In this document: in pieces, positions 25,128-33,241 of the stretch
Position numbering within the stretch: the stretch's first letter is position 1
Layout of the letters: the number at the start of each line of letters is the position of its first letter
Assembly (NCBI GenBank): GCA_039030075.1
Contig: JBCCEW010000012.1
Span: 62,001 to 126,000, forward strand
Reading direction: 5' to 3'
Source of the DNA: Myxococcota bacterium
GTDB lineage: Bacteria > Myxococcota_A > UBA9160 > SMWR01
DNA: 64,000 nt
Notes under the pieces: model-generated
The model's input: only the letters and a program-made list of their open reading frames with translations
Database searches by the model: none
What the model was told of the DNA's origin: nothing
Made by a program: the position numbers and the translations under genes

Positions 25128-25862
25128 TCAGGTCCGCGTGACGCGTCGGGCCACGAACCCGCCCACGAGGGTCAGCCCACACACCAGCGCGGAGACGCCG
25201 AAGCCACCGAGCGCCGGCACCGGCACCGTCGCTGCGTTCAGGTTGATGTTGACGACCTCGATGAAGTTCCCGCCCATGGGGTTGGGCCGCTGGAAGCGCA
25301 GCTCGGCCGTGTCCTCGCCGGGCAGACCGATCAGCCCCAGCATCGTCGACGGACTCGGCATGCTGCCGTTCGGCAACCCCGACGCGGGCGCCGACAGCGA
25401 GAACGCGATGAAGGGATACGCGTCGAAGGGCGCCACGAAGGCGGGGCCTGCCACGCCGAAGTTGTTGGCGCCCACGAGGTTGCCGGCGGGAAGGACGTTG
25501 TTGTCGATCACGTTGAGCTGGGTCGTGGTGGGCGGGACCGGATCCATCTCCCAGGACTGGCCCGCCATGTCGATCACCATCTCGACGACCGCGCCGTCGA
25601 AGAACAAGCCCATCTGCGGCGCGTTCGGATCGATCACGACTGTGACGGTGACCGGAGTCCCGACGTTGACCCCGTACGCCGTCGGTACCTGCGGCGTCTC
25701 GGTCGGGTTGAAGCTGACCTGGATGTTCTCCACCTCGCCCGTGTACTGCACCGTGTAGTTCGCCTGAGCCGCGTTCGCCGCCAGCACGACCACCGCGACG
25801 ACGAGCCACGCACTTCGGCCGCTCTGCTTCCACCCACTCCACTTCCTGCGCACCATCTTCAC
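25128..25862 (-). CDS. secreted protein with a PEP-CTERM-like C-terminal sorting signal
   Basis: 244 aa. A signal peptide (SAWLVVAVVVLAANAAQA) precedes a beta-rich domain with repeated Pro/Val/Thr (TVQYTGEVENIQVSF, GTPVTVTVVIDPNAPQMGLFFDGAVVEM) and no recognised family. The C-terminus VPVPALGGFGVSALVCGLTLVGGFVARRVTRT has the shape of an exosortase-type signal (short motif, membrane helix, basic tail), but the motif is VPVP/VPALG rather than VPEP. It may use a variant sorting enzyme. Alone between the OYE-like gene and the HNH gene. Confidence 0.7.
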   Translation of the reverse strand: MKMVRRKWSGWKQSGRSAWLVVAVVVLAANAAQANYTVQYTGEVENIQVSFNPTETPQVPTAYGVNVGTPVTVTVVIDPNAPQMGLFFDGAVVEMVIDMAGQSWEMDPVPPTTTQLNVIDNNVLPAGNLVGANNFGVAGPAFVAPFDAYPFIAFSLSAPASGLPNGSMPSPSTMLGLIGLPGEDTAELRFQRPNPMGGNFIEVVNINLNAATVPVPALGGFGVSALVCGLTLVGGFVARRVTRT

Positions 25863-26045
25863 CTCGAGTTCTCCTGGTCGGTGGGCACGGCAGCCCCGGC
25901 TCGGCGTACCGAGCCATTTCGCGCCCCGGATTCACGCGCGTCGGGAAGCCCCCGAGCGTCGACAGGATTCTCTCGGGAGCCCGTTAACCGGAGCGAAACC
26001 CGAGGAATTCCAAGGGGCTGGGGCTTCGCGGCCGCCGCCGTTCGG

Positions 26046-26363
26046 CTAGCGCCGGCGCGCCCGTCCGGCGCGCCGCGTCGGGACGTGGGTTCCGTCGGGC
26101 CGCTTCGCCACCCAGCGTACGAAGCGCGCGACCTCCGGGTGGGCGGCGAGCTTCTCGATCGTGTCGTAGGCGCGCTCGAGCTCCTTCTCGGAAAGGAGCA
26201 CGTGGATCTGCTTGTGGCAGGGCGCGCACAGCCAGGCGATGCGATCGCGTTCACGCGTGCCCTTCTGGCGCGTGCGGGGTACCAGATGGTGACGCGTGGG
26301 GTGGGCGACGGCGCGCAGGCAGAGCTCACAGGCGTCGGCGCGGCGTCGCCCGTTCGTGTTCAC
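26046..26363 (-). CDS. small HNH-type nuclease-like protein
   Basis: 105 aa. Contains CELC...HHLVPRTRQKG...LCAPCHKQIHVLL, i.e. two CxxC/CxxCH pairs around HH, the usual metal-binding core of small HNH (McrA-type) proteins. The C-terminus is basic (RRAGRARRR). The HH before the zinc-like site plus the final H of CHKQIH form the nuclease core; the ordering suggests an active enzyme, but substrate is unknown. Codon composition and GC are like the neighbours. It is the last gene of the leftward run from the GST (26416) and has no restriction or phage gene beside it. Confidence 0.65.
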   Translation of the reverse strand: MNTNGRRRADACELCLRAVAHPTRHHLVPRTRQKGTRERDRIAWLCAPCHKQIHVLLSEKELERAYDTIEKLAAHPEVARFVRWVAKRPDGTHVPTRRAGRARRR

Positions 26364-26415
26364 CGCGAAACCGTAGCGGCGCTCGGCGTCGCGGCCGCTC
26401 TCGGGAGGGACCGCT

Positions 26416-27027
26416 TCAAACGGCTGCGGCGCGTTCGAAGGCCGGCCGCGCCGTCAGTCGCGCGAGGTAGGCCGACGTGCGCGGCGTGTCGGCATTCACG
26501 TATTCGAGGTGTCGGGCGATCATCAACCCGAACCCCAGCATGATGTCGGCCGCACTGAAGCGGTCGCCCAGGATCCACTCGCGCCCGTCGAGCGCGCCTT
26601 CGATCACGCCCACGAGGTTCGGTGCGATCTCGCGGCCCCGGTCGACCAGGACGGGCCACCGGCGATCCTCGGGGATCCGACCGCTGTGGGAAGCGATCTC
26701 TCCCATGATGACGGTCAGCGGGTTCTCGCCGTAGCCCATCCACTGGAGGGTGAGTGCGCCTTCCTCCGTATCGCTCGGCGGGATCAGCGCGCCCGCGCCG
26801 TACTTCGCGTCCAGATACGAGAGGATGGCGGCGGTCTCCCAGAGGAGGAAGCCGTCGTCTTCGATCGCGGGCACCTTGCCCAGCGGGTTGACCTTCAGGT
26901 ACGCGGGACGCTGCATGGCGTCGCTGAACATCTCGACGGGCTCCAGCCGATAGGCGAGGTCGATCTCCTCGCAATACCAGACGACGCGCATCGAACGCGA
27001 GAGCGGGCTGTGGTGCAGGGTCAGCAT
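26416..27027 (-). CDS. glutathione S-transferase family protein
   Basis: 203 aa. The thioredoxin-like domain (MLTLHHSPLSRSMRVVWYCEEIDLAYRL, NPLGKVPAIEDDGFLLWETAAILSYLDAKYG) includes Ser9, a plausible glutathione-activating residue, and the conserved VPAI cis-Pro and ETAAI glutathione loop. The helical domain has DRFSAADIMLGFGL with the N-cap D of GSTs. Size and pattern fit beta/theta-like bacterial GSTs. It starts 7 bp after the acyl-CoA synthetase stop and is likely cotranscribed; a detoxification or dehalogenation helper role is plausible beside the haloalkane dehalogenase. Confidence 0.85.
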   Translation of the reverse strand: MLTLHHSPLSRSMRVVWYCEEIDLAYRLEPVEMFSDAMQRPAYLKVNPLGKVPAIEDDGFLLWETAAILSYLDAKYGAGALIPPSDTEEGALTLQWMGYGENPLTVIMGEIASHSGRIPEDRRWPVLVDRGREIAPNLVGVIEGALDGREWILGDRFSAADIMLGFGLMIARHLEYVNADTPRTSAYLARLTARPAFERAAAV

Positions 27028-27034
27028 TGGCCCG

Positions 27035-28588
27035 TCAGCTCTGCGACTTCGCCTGCTCGAGATACTCGTCGCGGAGCAGGCGCTTGTAGAGCTTTCCCGT
27101 CGGCAGGCGCGGCAGCTCGGGACGGAAGTGGATGTGCTTCGGCACTTTGTAGTGCGCGATCGACTCGCGCGCGTACGCGCGCAGCTCGGCCTCGAAGGCC
27201 TCGTCGCCCGTCACGCCTTCCGCGGGCTGCACCACCGCCTGCACGAACTCGCCCATCTCGGGGTCGGGTAGTCCGAAGACGGCGACGTCGGTCACCTTGT
27301 CGTGGACGATCAGGCAGTCCTCGATCTCCTGGGGATAGATGTTCACGCCCCCCGAAATGATCATGAACGCCTTGCGGTCGGTGAGATAGAGATAGCCGTC
27401 CTCGTCGAGGTATCCGACGTCCCCCAGCGCCGACCAGTTGGCGTGGTGGGGGTGCTGCGCCGATTTCGTCTTCGCCGAGTCGCCGTGGTACTCGAAGGGC
27501 ATTTCGTCGCGCTCGAAGTAGATCAGTCCGGCTTCCCCGACGGGCAGTTCGTTGCCTTCGTCGTCACAGATGTGGGGCGTTCCGAGGATGGGCTTTCCGA
27601 CCGAGCCCGGGTGCTCGAGCCACTGGGGCGAATCGATGAAGGTCAATCCGTTGCCCTCGGTGCCGGCGTAGTACTCGGTGATGATCGGGCCCCACCACTC
27701 GATCATCTGGCGCTTCACCTCGACCGGGCAGGGTGCCGCCGCGTGCACCACGTTCTCGAGGGACGAGGTGTCGAAGCGGCGACGCAGCGTCTCGGGCAGC
27801 TTGAGCATCCGCACGAACATGGTCGGCACGACCTGGCTGTGGGTGATCTGGTGCTGCTCGATCGCTTCGAGGAACGCCTCTTCGCGGAACTTCTCCATCA
27901 CCACCACCGTACCGCCGAGCTCGTGCACCCCGGTCGACCACTGGAGCGGCGCCGAGTGGTAGAGTGGGGCTGGCGAGAGGTAGCGGGTGGACTCGCTCAT
28001 CCCGAGCAGGTGCTGCTCGAGCGCGGAGATCGCGAGACCGCCCGGCTCGTCGATCTGCTTCCCCGACAGCCCACGCTTGATGCCCTTTGGACGCCCGGTG
28101 GTTCCCGAGGAGTAGAGCATCACGTCGCCGCGCGGTTGATCGTCGAGGCGTTTCGCGGGCATCGCCCCGGTTGCGGCCTCGTACGCCTCGAAGCCGTCGA
28201 CGGTGCCGTCCATCATGAAGCGGTCGGTGCAGTCAGGGATCAGCGGGAGCATCTCGCTGACCGTCTCGGCCATGGCGCGCGTGGTGACGAGCGAGGTCGA
28301 GCCCGAGTCGTTGACGAGGTAGGCCGCCTCCTCCGCTGACAGGAAGCGATTGATCGCCGTGACGTAGAGCCCCGAGCGCAGCGCTGCCCAGTAGGCCTCG
28401 TAGTAGCGCGGGGTGTTCTCGGCGAGGATCGCCACGTGACCCCCCGGTCGGAGTCCGCGTTCCCACCACAGCTGAGCGAGCTGGTTCGAGCGGTCGTCGA
28501 GTTCGCGGTAGGTCACGACGGCGCCGGTCCCGGTCATGATGACGGCCGGCTTGTCGGGGTGGGTGGCGGCGTGGGTACCCGGATACAT
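27035..28588 (-). CDS. acyl-CoA synthetase (AMP-binding, ANL superfamily)
   Basis: 517 aa ANL enzyme. The phosphate loop LYSSGTTGRPKGIKR (motif A3), YYAGTEGNG (A5), GDVGYLDEDGYLYLTDRKAFMIISGGVNIYPQEIE (A7-A8 hinge), and the A10 Lys in LPTGKLYKR are all present. It activates a carboxylic acid with ATP to the adenylate and then the CoA thioester. The A8 KAFMIISGG sequence and length match long-chain or fatty/aryl acyl-CoA ligases of the FadD type. Part of a leftward set: haloalkane dehalogenase, small dimeric-barrel protein, this enzyme and GST. Substrate unknown. Confidence 0.9.
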   Translation of the reverse strand: MYPGTHAATHPDKPAVIMTGTGAVVTYRELDDRSNQLAQLWWERGLRPGGHVAILAENTPRYYEAYWAALRSGLYVTAINRFLSAEEAAYLVNDSGSTSLVTTRAMAETVSEMLPLIPDCTDRFMMDGTVDGFEAYEAATGAMPAKRLDDQPRGDVMLYSSGTTGRPKGIKRGLSGKQIDEPGGLAISALEQHLLGMSESTRYLSPAPLYHSAPLQWSTGVHELGGTVVVMEKFREEAFLEAIEQHQITHSQVVPTMFVRMLKLPETLRRRFDTSSLENVVHAAAPCPVEVKRQMIEWWGPIITEYYAGTEGNGLTFIDSPQWLEHPGSVGKPILGTPHICDDEGNELPVGEAGLIYFERDEMPFEYHGDSAKTKSAQHPHHANWSALGDVGYLDEDGYLYLTDRKAFMIISGGVNIYPQEIEDCLIVHDKVTDVAVFGLPDPEMGEFVQAVVQPAEGVTGDEAFEAELRAYARESIAHYKVPKHIHFRPELPRLPTGKLYKRLLRDEYLEQAKSQS

Positions 28589-28631
28589 GGCGATCTCCTC
28601 GGGGCGCGAGTATACGAGCGCTCGGGGGAGA

Positions 28632-28970
28632 CTACTCCCCTGCGGTCGGTCCCTCGGCTTCGAGCCAGGAGGCGACGTCCCATTCGCGGAACACGGTCCA
28701 GCTGTAGTTTCGCGTGGCGCGCTCTCGCAGGTGACCGACGCCCGCTTCGGCCTGTCGCTCCATCAGGGTCTCGAAATCGTCGAGTGAGCCGAAGCGCATC
28801 ACCACCAGGTACTGGCGCCCTTCGCCCGAGAGCGTGCGCACGGGCGGATGACCGGCGACGACCGGCTGGGCGTCCAACCCCTCGAGAAGCGGCGCTGTCT
28901 CCCGCATGTAACGGCGATAGGCGTCTTCGGCGCCCGGGGCCAGATCGAAGAAGTTCAGTGCGTAGATCAT
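28632..28970 (-). CDS. small dimeric alpha/beta-barrel (DUF1330/EthD-like) protein
   Basis: 112 aa. MIYALNFFDLAPGAEDAYRRYMRETAPLLEGLDAQPVVAGHP...RQYLVVMRFGSLDDFETLM has the strand-helix-strand layout of DUF1330/ABM-type proteins, with an aromatic-lined pocket. Ends AGE with no motif. The ATG at 28970 lies after a purine-rich site (GAGCC...); the upstream extension is Arg/Pro-rich and not conserved-looking. It sits between the acyl-CoA synthetase and haloalkane dehalogenase (14-bp gap) in the same operon. Confidence 0.65.
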   Translation of the reverse strand: MIYALNFFDLAPGAEDAYRRYMRETAPLLEGLDAQPVVAGHPPVRTLSGEGRQYLVVMRFGSLDDFETLMERQAEAGVGHLRERATRNYSWTVFREWDVASWLEAEGPTAGE

Positions 28971-28983
28971 CGAAGGCTCCCGA

Positions 28984-29964
28984 CTAGGATCCGGTGGCGT
29001 GCATCCAGGCGACGACGCGCTCGGCGACGTCTTCCCCGCAGTCTTCCTGGAGGAAGTGCCCCGCGCGTTCGAGGGTGGCGTGGGGTTGTCCGGCGGCTCC
29101 GGGCACACGCTCCTGGAAGATGGCGTCCCAGCCGCCGGTCCCGGGATCGCTGTCACCGAACAGGGTCAAGAAGGGCTTCTCGAACTTGCCGAGGACGTCC
29201 CAGGTCGCTTGGTTCAGCGCGGCACCTACGTCGTTCCGCGTCACGGGTATGAGCGCGGGAAACTGGCGCATGCCCTGCTTGAAACGCTCTTCCGGAAACG
29301 GAGCGTCGTAGGCCTGCGCGGCCTCGGGCGCCAAGGGACGCGCCGTAGCGCCGTGCGCTGCCATGCTCGCTGCAAAATCCGGCGTGCGCTGCGAGAACGC
29401 GATCCACGACAGAAGCGCTTCGGCGATCTGGGTGTTGTCGCCCGGGAGCGCATGGTTGTCCTGCACCAGACGACCCGCGAGCGCGGGTTCGAGGGTGTGC
29501 AGCATCGTGTTGGCGGCGACCACGCGCGCGAAACGCGGACTCTCTCGAGCCACCACCCCCATGCCGATCGGGCCGCCCCAGTCCTGGCCGAAGACGGTGA
29601 CGTCACGCAGGTCCAGACCGAGCACGAAAGCGCGCAGCCACTCGACGTGCCTTTCGAAGGTGAAAGAGGTGCGCTCGGTGAGCTTGTCCGAGCGGCCGAA
29701 GCCGATGTGGTCGGGGGCGATCGCCCGGAACCCCGCCGCGACGAAGACCGGAATCATCTTCCGGTAGAGGTACGACCACATCGGCTCGCCGTGCAGCAGC
29801 AGCACCGCGGGACCCTCGCGCGGGCCTTCGTCGACGTAGTGCATGCGCAGCGTCTGGGCGGGCTGCTCGGGGTTCGGCAGCTCGGCGTAGTGGGGTTCGA
29901 AGGGAAAGTCGGCGAGGTCCGCGAAGCGCGCTTCCGGCGTGCGGATCACCTCCGAGATCAACAT
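28984..29964 (-). CDS. haloalkane dehalogenase (HLD-I type)
   Basis: 326 aa, resembling Xanthobacter DhlA. LHGEPMWSYLYRKMIPVF is a near match to its HGEPTWSYLYRKMIPVF segment, followed by APDHIGFGRSDK. The nucleophile elbow is GQDWGG (Asp followed by the halide-stabilising Trp), a second Trp occurs in the cap domain (LLSWIAF), the acid is in FGDSDPG and the base is H in AGHFLQED. It hydrolyses carbon-halogen bonds to alcohol plus halide. The ATG at 29964 is preferred over an upstream alternative. It lies beside GST, acyl-CoA synthetase and SRPBCC genes, suggesting a haloalkane or related xenobiotic route. Confidence 0.85.
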   Translation of the reverse strand: MLISEVIRTPEARFADLADFPFEPHYAELPNPEQPAQTLRMHYVDEGPREGPAVLLLHGEPMWSYLYRKMIPVFVAAGFRAIAPDHIGFGRSDKLTERTSFTFERHVEWLRAFVLGLDLRDVTVFGQDWGGPIGMGVVARESPRFARVVAANTMLHTLEPALAGRLVQDNHALPGDNTQIAEALLSWIAFSQRTPDFAASMAAHGATARPLAPEAAQAYDAPFPEERFKQGMRQFPALIPVTRNDVGAALNQATWDVLGKFEKPFLTLFGDSDPGTGGWDAIFQERVPGAAGQPHATLERAGHFLQEDCGEDVAERVVAWMHATGS

Positions 29965-30075
29965 GGCGTCTCCGGTCCGAGGGCAGGGCGTCGGGTCGAA
30001 GGGTCTCTCGCCCCACCGAGACGTCAAGAGGCAGGGATCGGAGGCGTCAGCAGGATGGGCTCGGCGGGCGAGCCG

Positions 30076-30558
30076 TCAGGCGGCGCCGGCTTCCTCCGCG
30101 CCCAGCTTGCGTGCGAGCGCGCGCCAGCGTCGCTGGCGGTGACGGTAGAAGAGCGCCGCGAACGCCCAGACCACTGGCGTGAGGAGGCCGGCGTCGACGT
30201 CGACGCGATCCACGTAGCGGGTGTGGCCGTCCGGGAGCGCGTCGATCTCGATCCAGTGGTCCCAGCGCTTCGCGAGCTGGCCGCTGCCGTTGTCGCGCAC
30301 CCGTCGCGGCCAGCCGCTGGGCACCTCGCCATCCGGGAGCTCCAGGCCGACCCACTGCCGACCCAAAGGCAGCACTCCGAAAAGCCACACGCTGACCCGG
30401 TAGCGGCCGGGGGACCAGGTCGACGGAAGGCTCGGCGGGTCCACCGGTTCGAAGCGGATCAGAGGGGCCGCCACGTAGCGGAGCAGGTCGGGGGTGAGCA
30501 GCTCCTGCCAGGCGCGTTCTGGGGAGCACTCGAGTCGGGTGGTGCATTCGATTCGCAT
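30076..30558 (-). CDS. SRPBCC (START-like) family protein
   Basis: 160 aa. MRIECTTRLECSPERAWQELLTPDLLRYVAAPLIRFEPVD is the usual helix-1/strand start of SRPBCC proteins, followed by strands around WVGLELPDGEVPSGWPRRVRDNGSG and a C-terminal helix FAALFYRHRQRRWRALARKLG. No active site is assigned; such proteins bind hydrophobic ligands. It diverges from a TetR regulator (30645) across an imperfect palindrome and is probably controlled by it. Confidence 0.7.
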   Translation of the reverse strand: MRIECTTRLECSPERAWQELLTPDLLRYVAAPLIRFEPVDPPSLPSTWSPGRYRVSVWLFGVLPLGRQWVGLELPDGEVPSGWPRRVRDNGSGQLAKRWDHWIEIDALPDGHTRYVDRVDVDAGLLTPVVWAFAALFYRHRQRRWRALARKLGAEEAGAA

Positions 30559-30588
30559 GGGTCGTCGTCCTCCGAGGTTCCCTAGAAT

Positions 30589-30611
30589 GTGAGAAATCCC
30601 TCGGTTTTCAC
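30589..30611. promoter_or_regulatory. imperfect palindrome, candidate TetR operator
   Basis: GTGAGAAA, an 8-base spacer, then TTTTCAC; the arms pair over GTGA/TCAC with further A:T matches. It lies in the divergent gap between the SRPBCC gene (30558) and TetR gene (30645), the place expected for TetR autoregulation. Confidence 0.45.
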
Positions 30612-30644
30612 CTCGCATTCCGAACCGGACCCGACCGCCCGCCC

Positions 30645-31307
30645 ATGCCCACCCGCAAGACCTCGAAAACCCGCCGGAAACGACCCCAGCAGGCGCGCTC
30701 GCGCGCAACCGTCGACGCGCTCCTCGAAGCCGCGGCTCAGCTTTTCGAACGCCACGGCGTCGGCGCGACGACCACCGACCGCATCGCGGAGCGTGCCGGT
30801 GTGTCGGTAGGGTCGCTCTACCAGTACTTCGGCGACAAGCAGGCCCTGCTCGTGGCGCTGTCCGAGCGTCACCTCGACGAGGGGGAGGCGGTCGTGCGCG
30901 CGGCCTTCGGCGAACTCGCAGCACCGGATCGTCCCCTCGACGAGTGGGTCGCGGCGCTGATCGAGACCTTCGTCGCGCTGCACCGCGAACGTCCGGCGCT
31001 GCACCGCGTGCTCACCGAAGAAGGCCCGCTGCCGACCCGCGTGCGCCGCCGGGTCGAGGCGCTCGAGGCTGCGGCTGTCGAGGCACTGGCGGGGCTTCTC
31101 CGGCAGCGGACCGACGTGCGGGTACCCGATTCGCGGCTTGCCGCCCACTTCCTCGTGGTCTGGGTCGACGCCGTGGCGCACCGACTCGTGCTGCACCCAC
31201 CGGATGGCGTGACCACCGAAGCGCTCTGCGCCGAAGCCGAGCGTTTGATCGTGGCCTACCTCGCGTCGGGTGACGCTCCGACAGGCCGCCGCGCCGCGTC
31301 GCGCTAG
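30645..31307 (+). CDS. TetR-family transcriptional regulator
   Basis: 220 aa with a basic N-terminal arm (MPTRKTSKTRRKRPQQARSRATVDALLEAAAQLFERHG) and a standard TetR helix-turn-helix (TTTDRIAERAGVSVGSLYQYFGDKQALLVAL). The C-terminal domain ends in a helical segment and carries no obvious ligand motif. Divergent from the SRPBCC gene; may also control the downstream dehalogenase/acyl-CoA genes. Stop overlaps the convergent lipoprotein stop by 4 bp (31304-31307). Confidence 0.85.
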   Translation: MPTRKTSKTRRKRPQQARSRATVDALLEAAAQLFERHGVGATTTDRIAERAGVSVGSLYQYFGDKQALLVALSERHLDEGEAVVRAAFGELAAPDRPLDEWVAALIETFVALHRERPALHRVLTEEGPLPTRVRRRVEALEAAAVEALAGLLRQRTDVRVPDSRLAAHFLVVWVDAVAHRLVLHPPDGVTTEALCAEAERLIVAYLASGDAPTGRRAASR

Positions 31308-31696
31308 AGACGCTCGAGCCGCGCGACCGGATAGCTCTCGCCCGCGCCGTGGGGATCGTGCGGGGCGCCGAGCCAGACGCGCACCTTCTCCCCCGAGTCG
31401 ATGTCGACACCGCTGCTCCGAATCACCTCGGCGCCAAGGTCGACCGGAACGCCCCATTCGTCGTCGCCCTCGGTCAGCAGCGAGCCGAAGGCATCCGTGG
31501 GGAGTTCGGATTCGTCGCCGAAGACGACCTCGACGATATCGAGGGTGCCGACGGTTTCATAGGGCCAGGCCGTGTTGCTCCGCAGGGCCTGCTCCAGGGG
31601 CGAGTCCTGGTCGGGGGCCAGGGCCTCGAAGTCCGCGATGTCCGAACCGCAGGCGAGGGTGAGCGCGAGAATCGATCCGAGCCAGAGAAGTCGCAT
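31304..31696 (-). CDS. small lipoprotein, unknown function
   Basis: 130 aa. MRLLWLGSILALTLAC is a short lipoprotein-type signal (Cys 16; the preceding TLA is not a perfect lipobox). The mature part is acidic (SDIADFEALAPDQDSPLEQAL...) with a conserved-looking core VGTLDIVEVVFGDESELPTDAFG and GVDIDSGEKVRVWLGAPHDPHGAGESYPVARLERL. No family recognised. It lies 108 bp downstream of the secreted beta-propeller gene on the same strand, separated by a strong hairpin, so is probably a separate transcript. Confidence 0.5.
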   Translation of the reverse strand: MRLLWLGSILALTLACGSDIADFEALAPDQDSPLEQALRSNTAWPYETVGTLDIVEVVFGDESELPTDAFGSLLTEGDDEWGVPVDLGAEVIRSSGVDIDSGEKVRVWLGAPHDPHGAGESYPVARLERL

Positions 31697-31750
31697 GCCT
31701 CTCGAATCGGCAGGATCCCAGGCGACCTTGATCGGTGTCGTCGAGAGCGA

Positions 31751-31782
31751 GGCGCCCCCGGCGGGGTTCCGCCGAGGGCGCC
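31751..31782. terminator. strong GC stem-loop between convergent-side genes
   Basis: A 14-bp stem with one mismatch (arms 31751-31764 and 31769-31782, GGCGCCCCC.../...GGGCGCC) around a 4-base loop. It lies 22 bp after the beta-propeller stop. There is no T-run on either side, so intrinsic termination is plausible but may need Rho; it could also serve as mRNA 3' end protection. Confidence 0.6.
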
Positions 31783-31804
31783 CGGATTCGATGGGGTGGG
31801 TGCC

Positions 31805-33127
31805 TCAGAAGGCCACGATCCCCTGGGTGTTGGTTTCCGGAAGGTCGCTGACCAGCTGGATCTCGGTGAGGCCGGCGCCAGCGCCGTCGCTCTCGACCTT
31901 GTAGACCCCGATCGTGCCGCTCAGCCCGAAGAGCTGATAGACGTACTCGCCGTCATCGCTGATCCACAGATCGATGAAGCCGTCGGTCGATCCGAAGGCG
32001 GCCGCGGGGCTGCTGTTGTCGGGCGGCGTTCCCGCCGCTGCAACGTCGTCGATCAGGGCGATGCGACCCTGGTCGAAGGAGAACGAGGAGATCGTCGCGT
32101 CCAAGGCGTTCGACACCCAGAAGGTGTTCTCGTCGTCGCTGAACTCGATCCAGCACGCGGTGCGTCCGCCCTCGGTGGGCGTGGAGCCCGTGAGGACATC
32201 GAGGTCGATGGCCTCGAGGGACCCATCGTCGTCCAGGCGCCAGGTCGACACCGAGCCCGTCTGGAGCTCGAAGAACGCCGGCGGCGCTCCGTCCGGGCGG
32301 AACTCGCGCGCCTCGGTCACGACGACGTAGTTCTCGCCCTCGTCCTCGACGATCTCGAAACCGATCGCGCTCGGGAGGTTGCGTCCCTCCGCGTTGCCGG
32401 GCAGCGTCGACGCCGCGGCGCTCACGGGCTGCCGCGAGAGCCGACCGCTGCGCGCCACCGCGTAGACGACGATCTCATCCGTGCTGCCGCTCGCCAGCGC
32501 CGAGGAGCCCGCGTTGATCGACGACACGACCAGGTGGCGTCCGTCGGGTGAGAACTGGATCGCCGACGGCCGGTTCTCGAGCCGCCGCGCGCCGTTGCGG
32601 ATGCGATGCAGGCGTCCGCGCGGCGTGAGCCGGAACCCGGTCAGCACGCCCTCCTGGTCGGGCTCACCGACGAACTCGCCGTCGGCATCGATGCTCGAGA
32701 CCCAAAGCGTTCCGTCGAAGTACGCCACGCTGTTCGGACCGACGCCCTCGACGCGGCGATGGTCGGTCAAGCGCAGGGAGAAGTCGTTGCGCACGCGAAA
32801 CACCGAGACCGAGTTGCTGCCCGCGTTCACCGCGATGAGGTGACGTCGGTTCTTGGTCAACAGGACGGCATAGGCGGAGATCAGCGGGTCGAGCCCTTCG
32901 CCCCCGTCGAAGGCAGCGCCACGCCCGCCCGTCGCGAACTTCCCGATCAGCGAGAGCGTGCCGTCGGCGTTGCGCCCGTAGGCGACGATCTTGTTGCGGT
33001 CGAACTCATTCGTCATCGCGTACACGCCGCCGACGAAGTCACGTCTCGGGTAGTCGTTTGCCGTGGCCATCATCGCGGCGAACGTCGAGATTGCGAGCGT
33101 TCCCACGAGCGTTGCTGTCTTCCACAT
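31805..33127 (-). CDS. secreted 7-bladed beta-propeller (lactonase-like)
   Basis: 440 aa. A signal peptide (MWKTATLVGTLAISTFAAMMATA) is followed by repeated blade-like units such as NKIVAYGRNADGTLSLIGKF, NSVSVFRVRNDFSLRLT, RPSAIQFSPDGRHLVVSS, SVSTWRLDDDGSLEAID, ATISSFSFDQGRIALID and DLWISDDGEYVYQLFG. This repeat style (SPDGR, DGxL) matches 6-phosphogluconolactonase-like YVTN/lactonase propellers. Mature protein is probably extracellular or periplasmic; ligand or enzymatic role unknown. Upstream NrsF gene is on the same strand, 114 bp away. Confidence 0.8.
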   Translation of the reverse strand: MWKTATLVGTLAISTFAAMMATANDYPRRDFVGGVYAMTNEFDRNKIVAYGRNADGTLSLIGKFATGGRGAAFDGGEGLDPLISAYAVLLTKNRRHLIAVNAGSNSVSVFRVRNDFSLRLTDHRRVEGVGPNSVAYFDGTLWVSSIDADGEFVGEPDQEGVLTGFRLTPRGRLHRIRNGARRLENRPSAIQFSPDGRHLVVSSINAGSSALASGSTDEIVVYAVARSGRLSRQPVSAAASTLPGNAEGRNLPSAIGFEIVEDEGENYVVVTEAREFRPDGAPPAFFELQTGSVSTWRLDDDGSLEAIDLDVLTGSTPTEGGRTACWIEFSDDENTFWVSNALDATISSFSFDQGRIALIDDVAAAGTPPDNSSPAAAFGSTDGFIDLWISDDGEYVYQLFGLSGTIGVYKVESDGAGAGLTEIQLVSDLPETNTQGIVAF

Positions 33128-33241
33128 CGATTCGGTGTCCTCGGGTTGGGGAAGAGCGAGGACCGTCGCACCCGACGCTCCGCGTTCTTCGTGTGGCTCG
33201 AGGTACGCACCAGCTGCGGATGTGTTGCGCGAAGCTGCGGA

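Noticed and set aside
31751-31782. Considering the hairpin as a structured RNA gene
   Set aside because: It is a plain stem-loop right after a gene with no further conserved pairing, so termination or mRNA protection is simpler.
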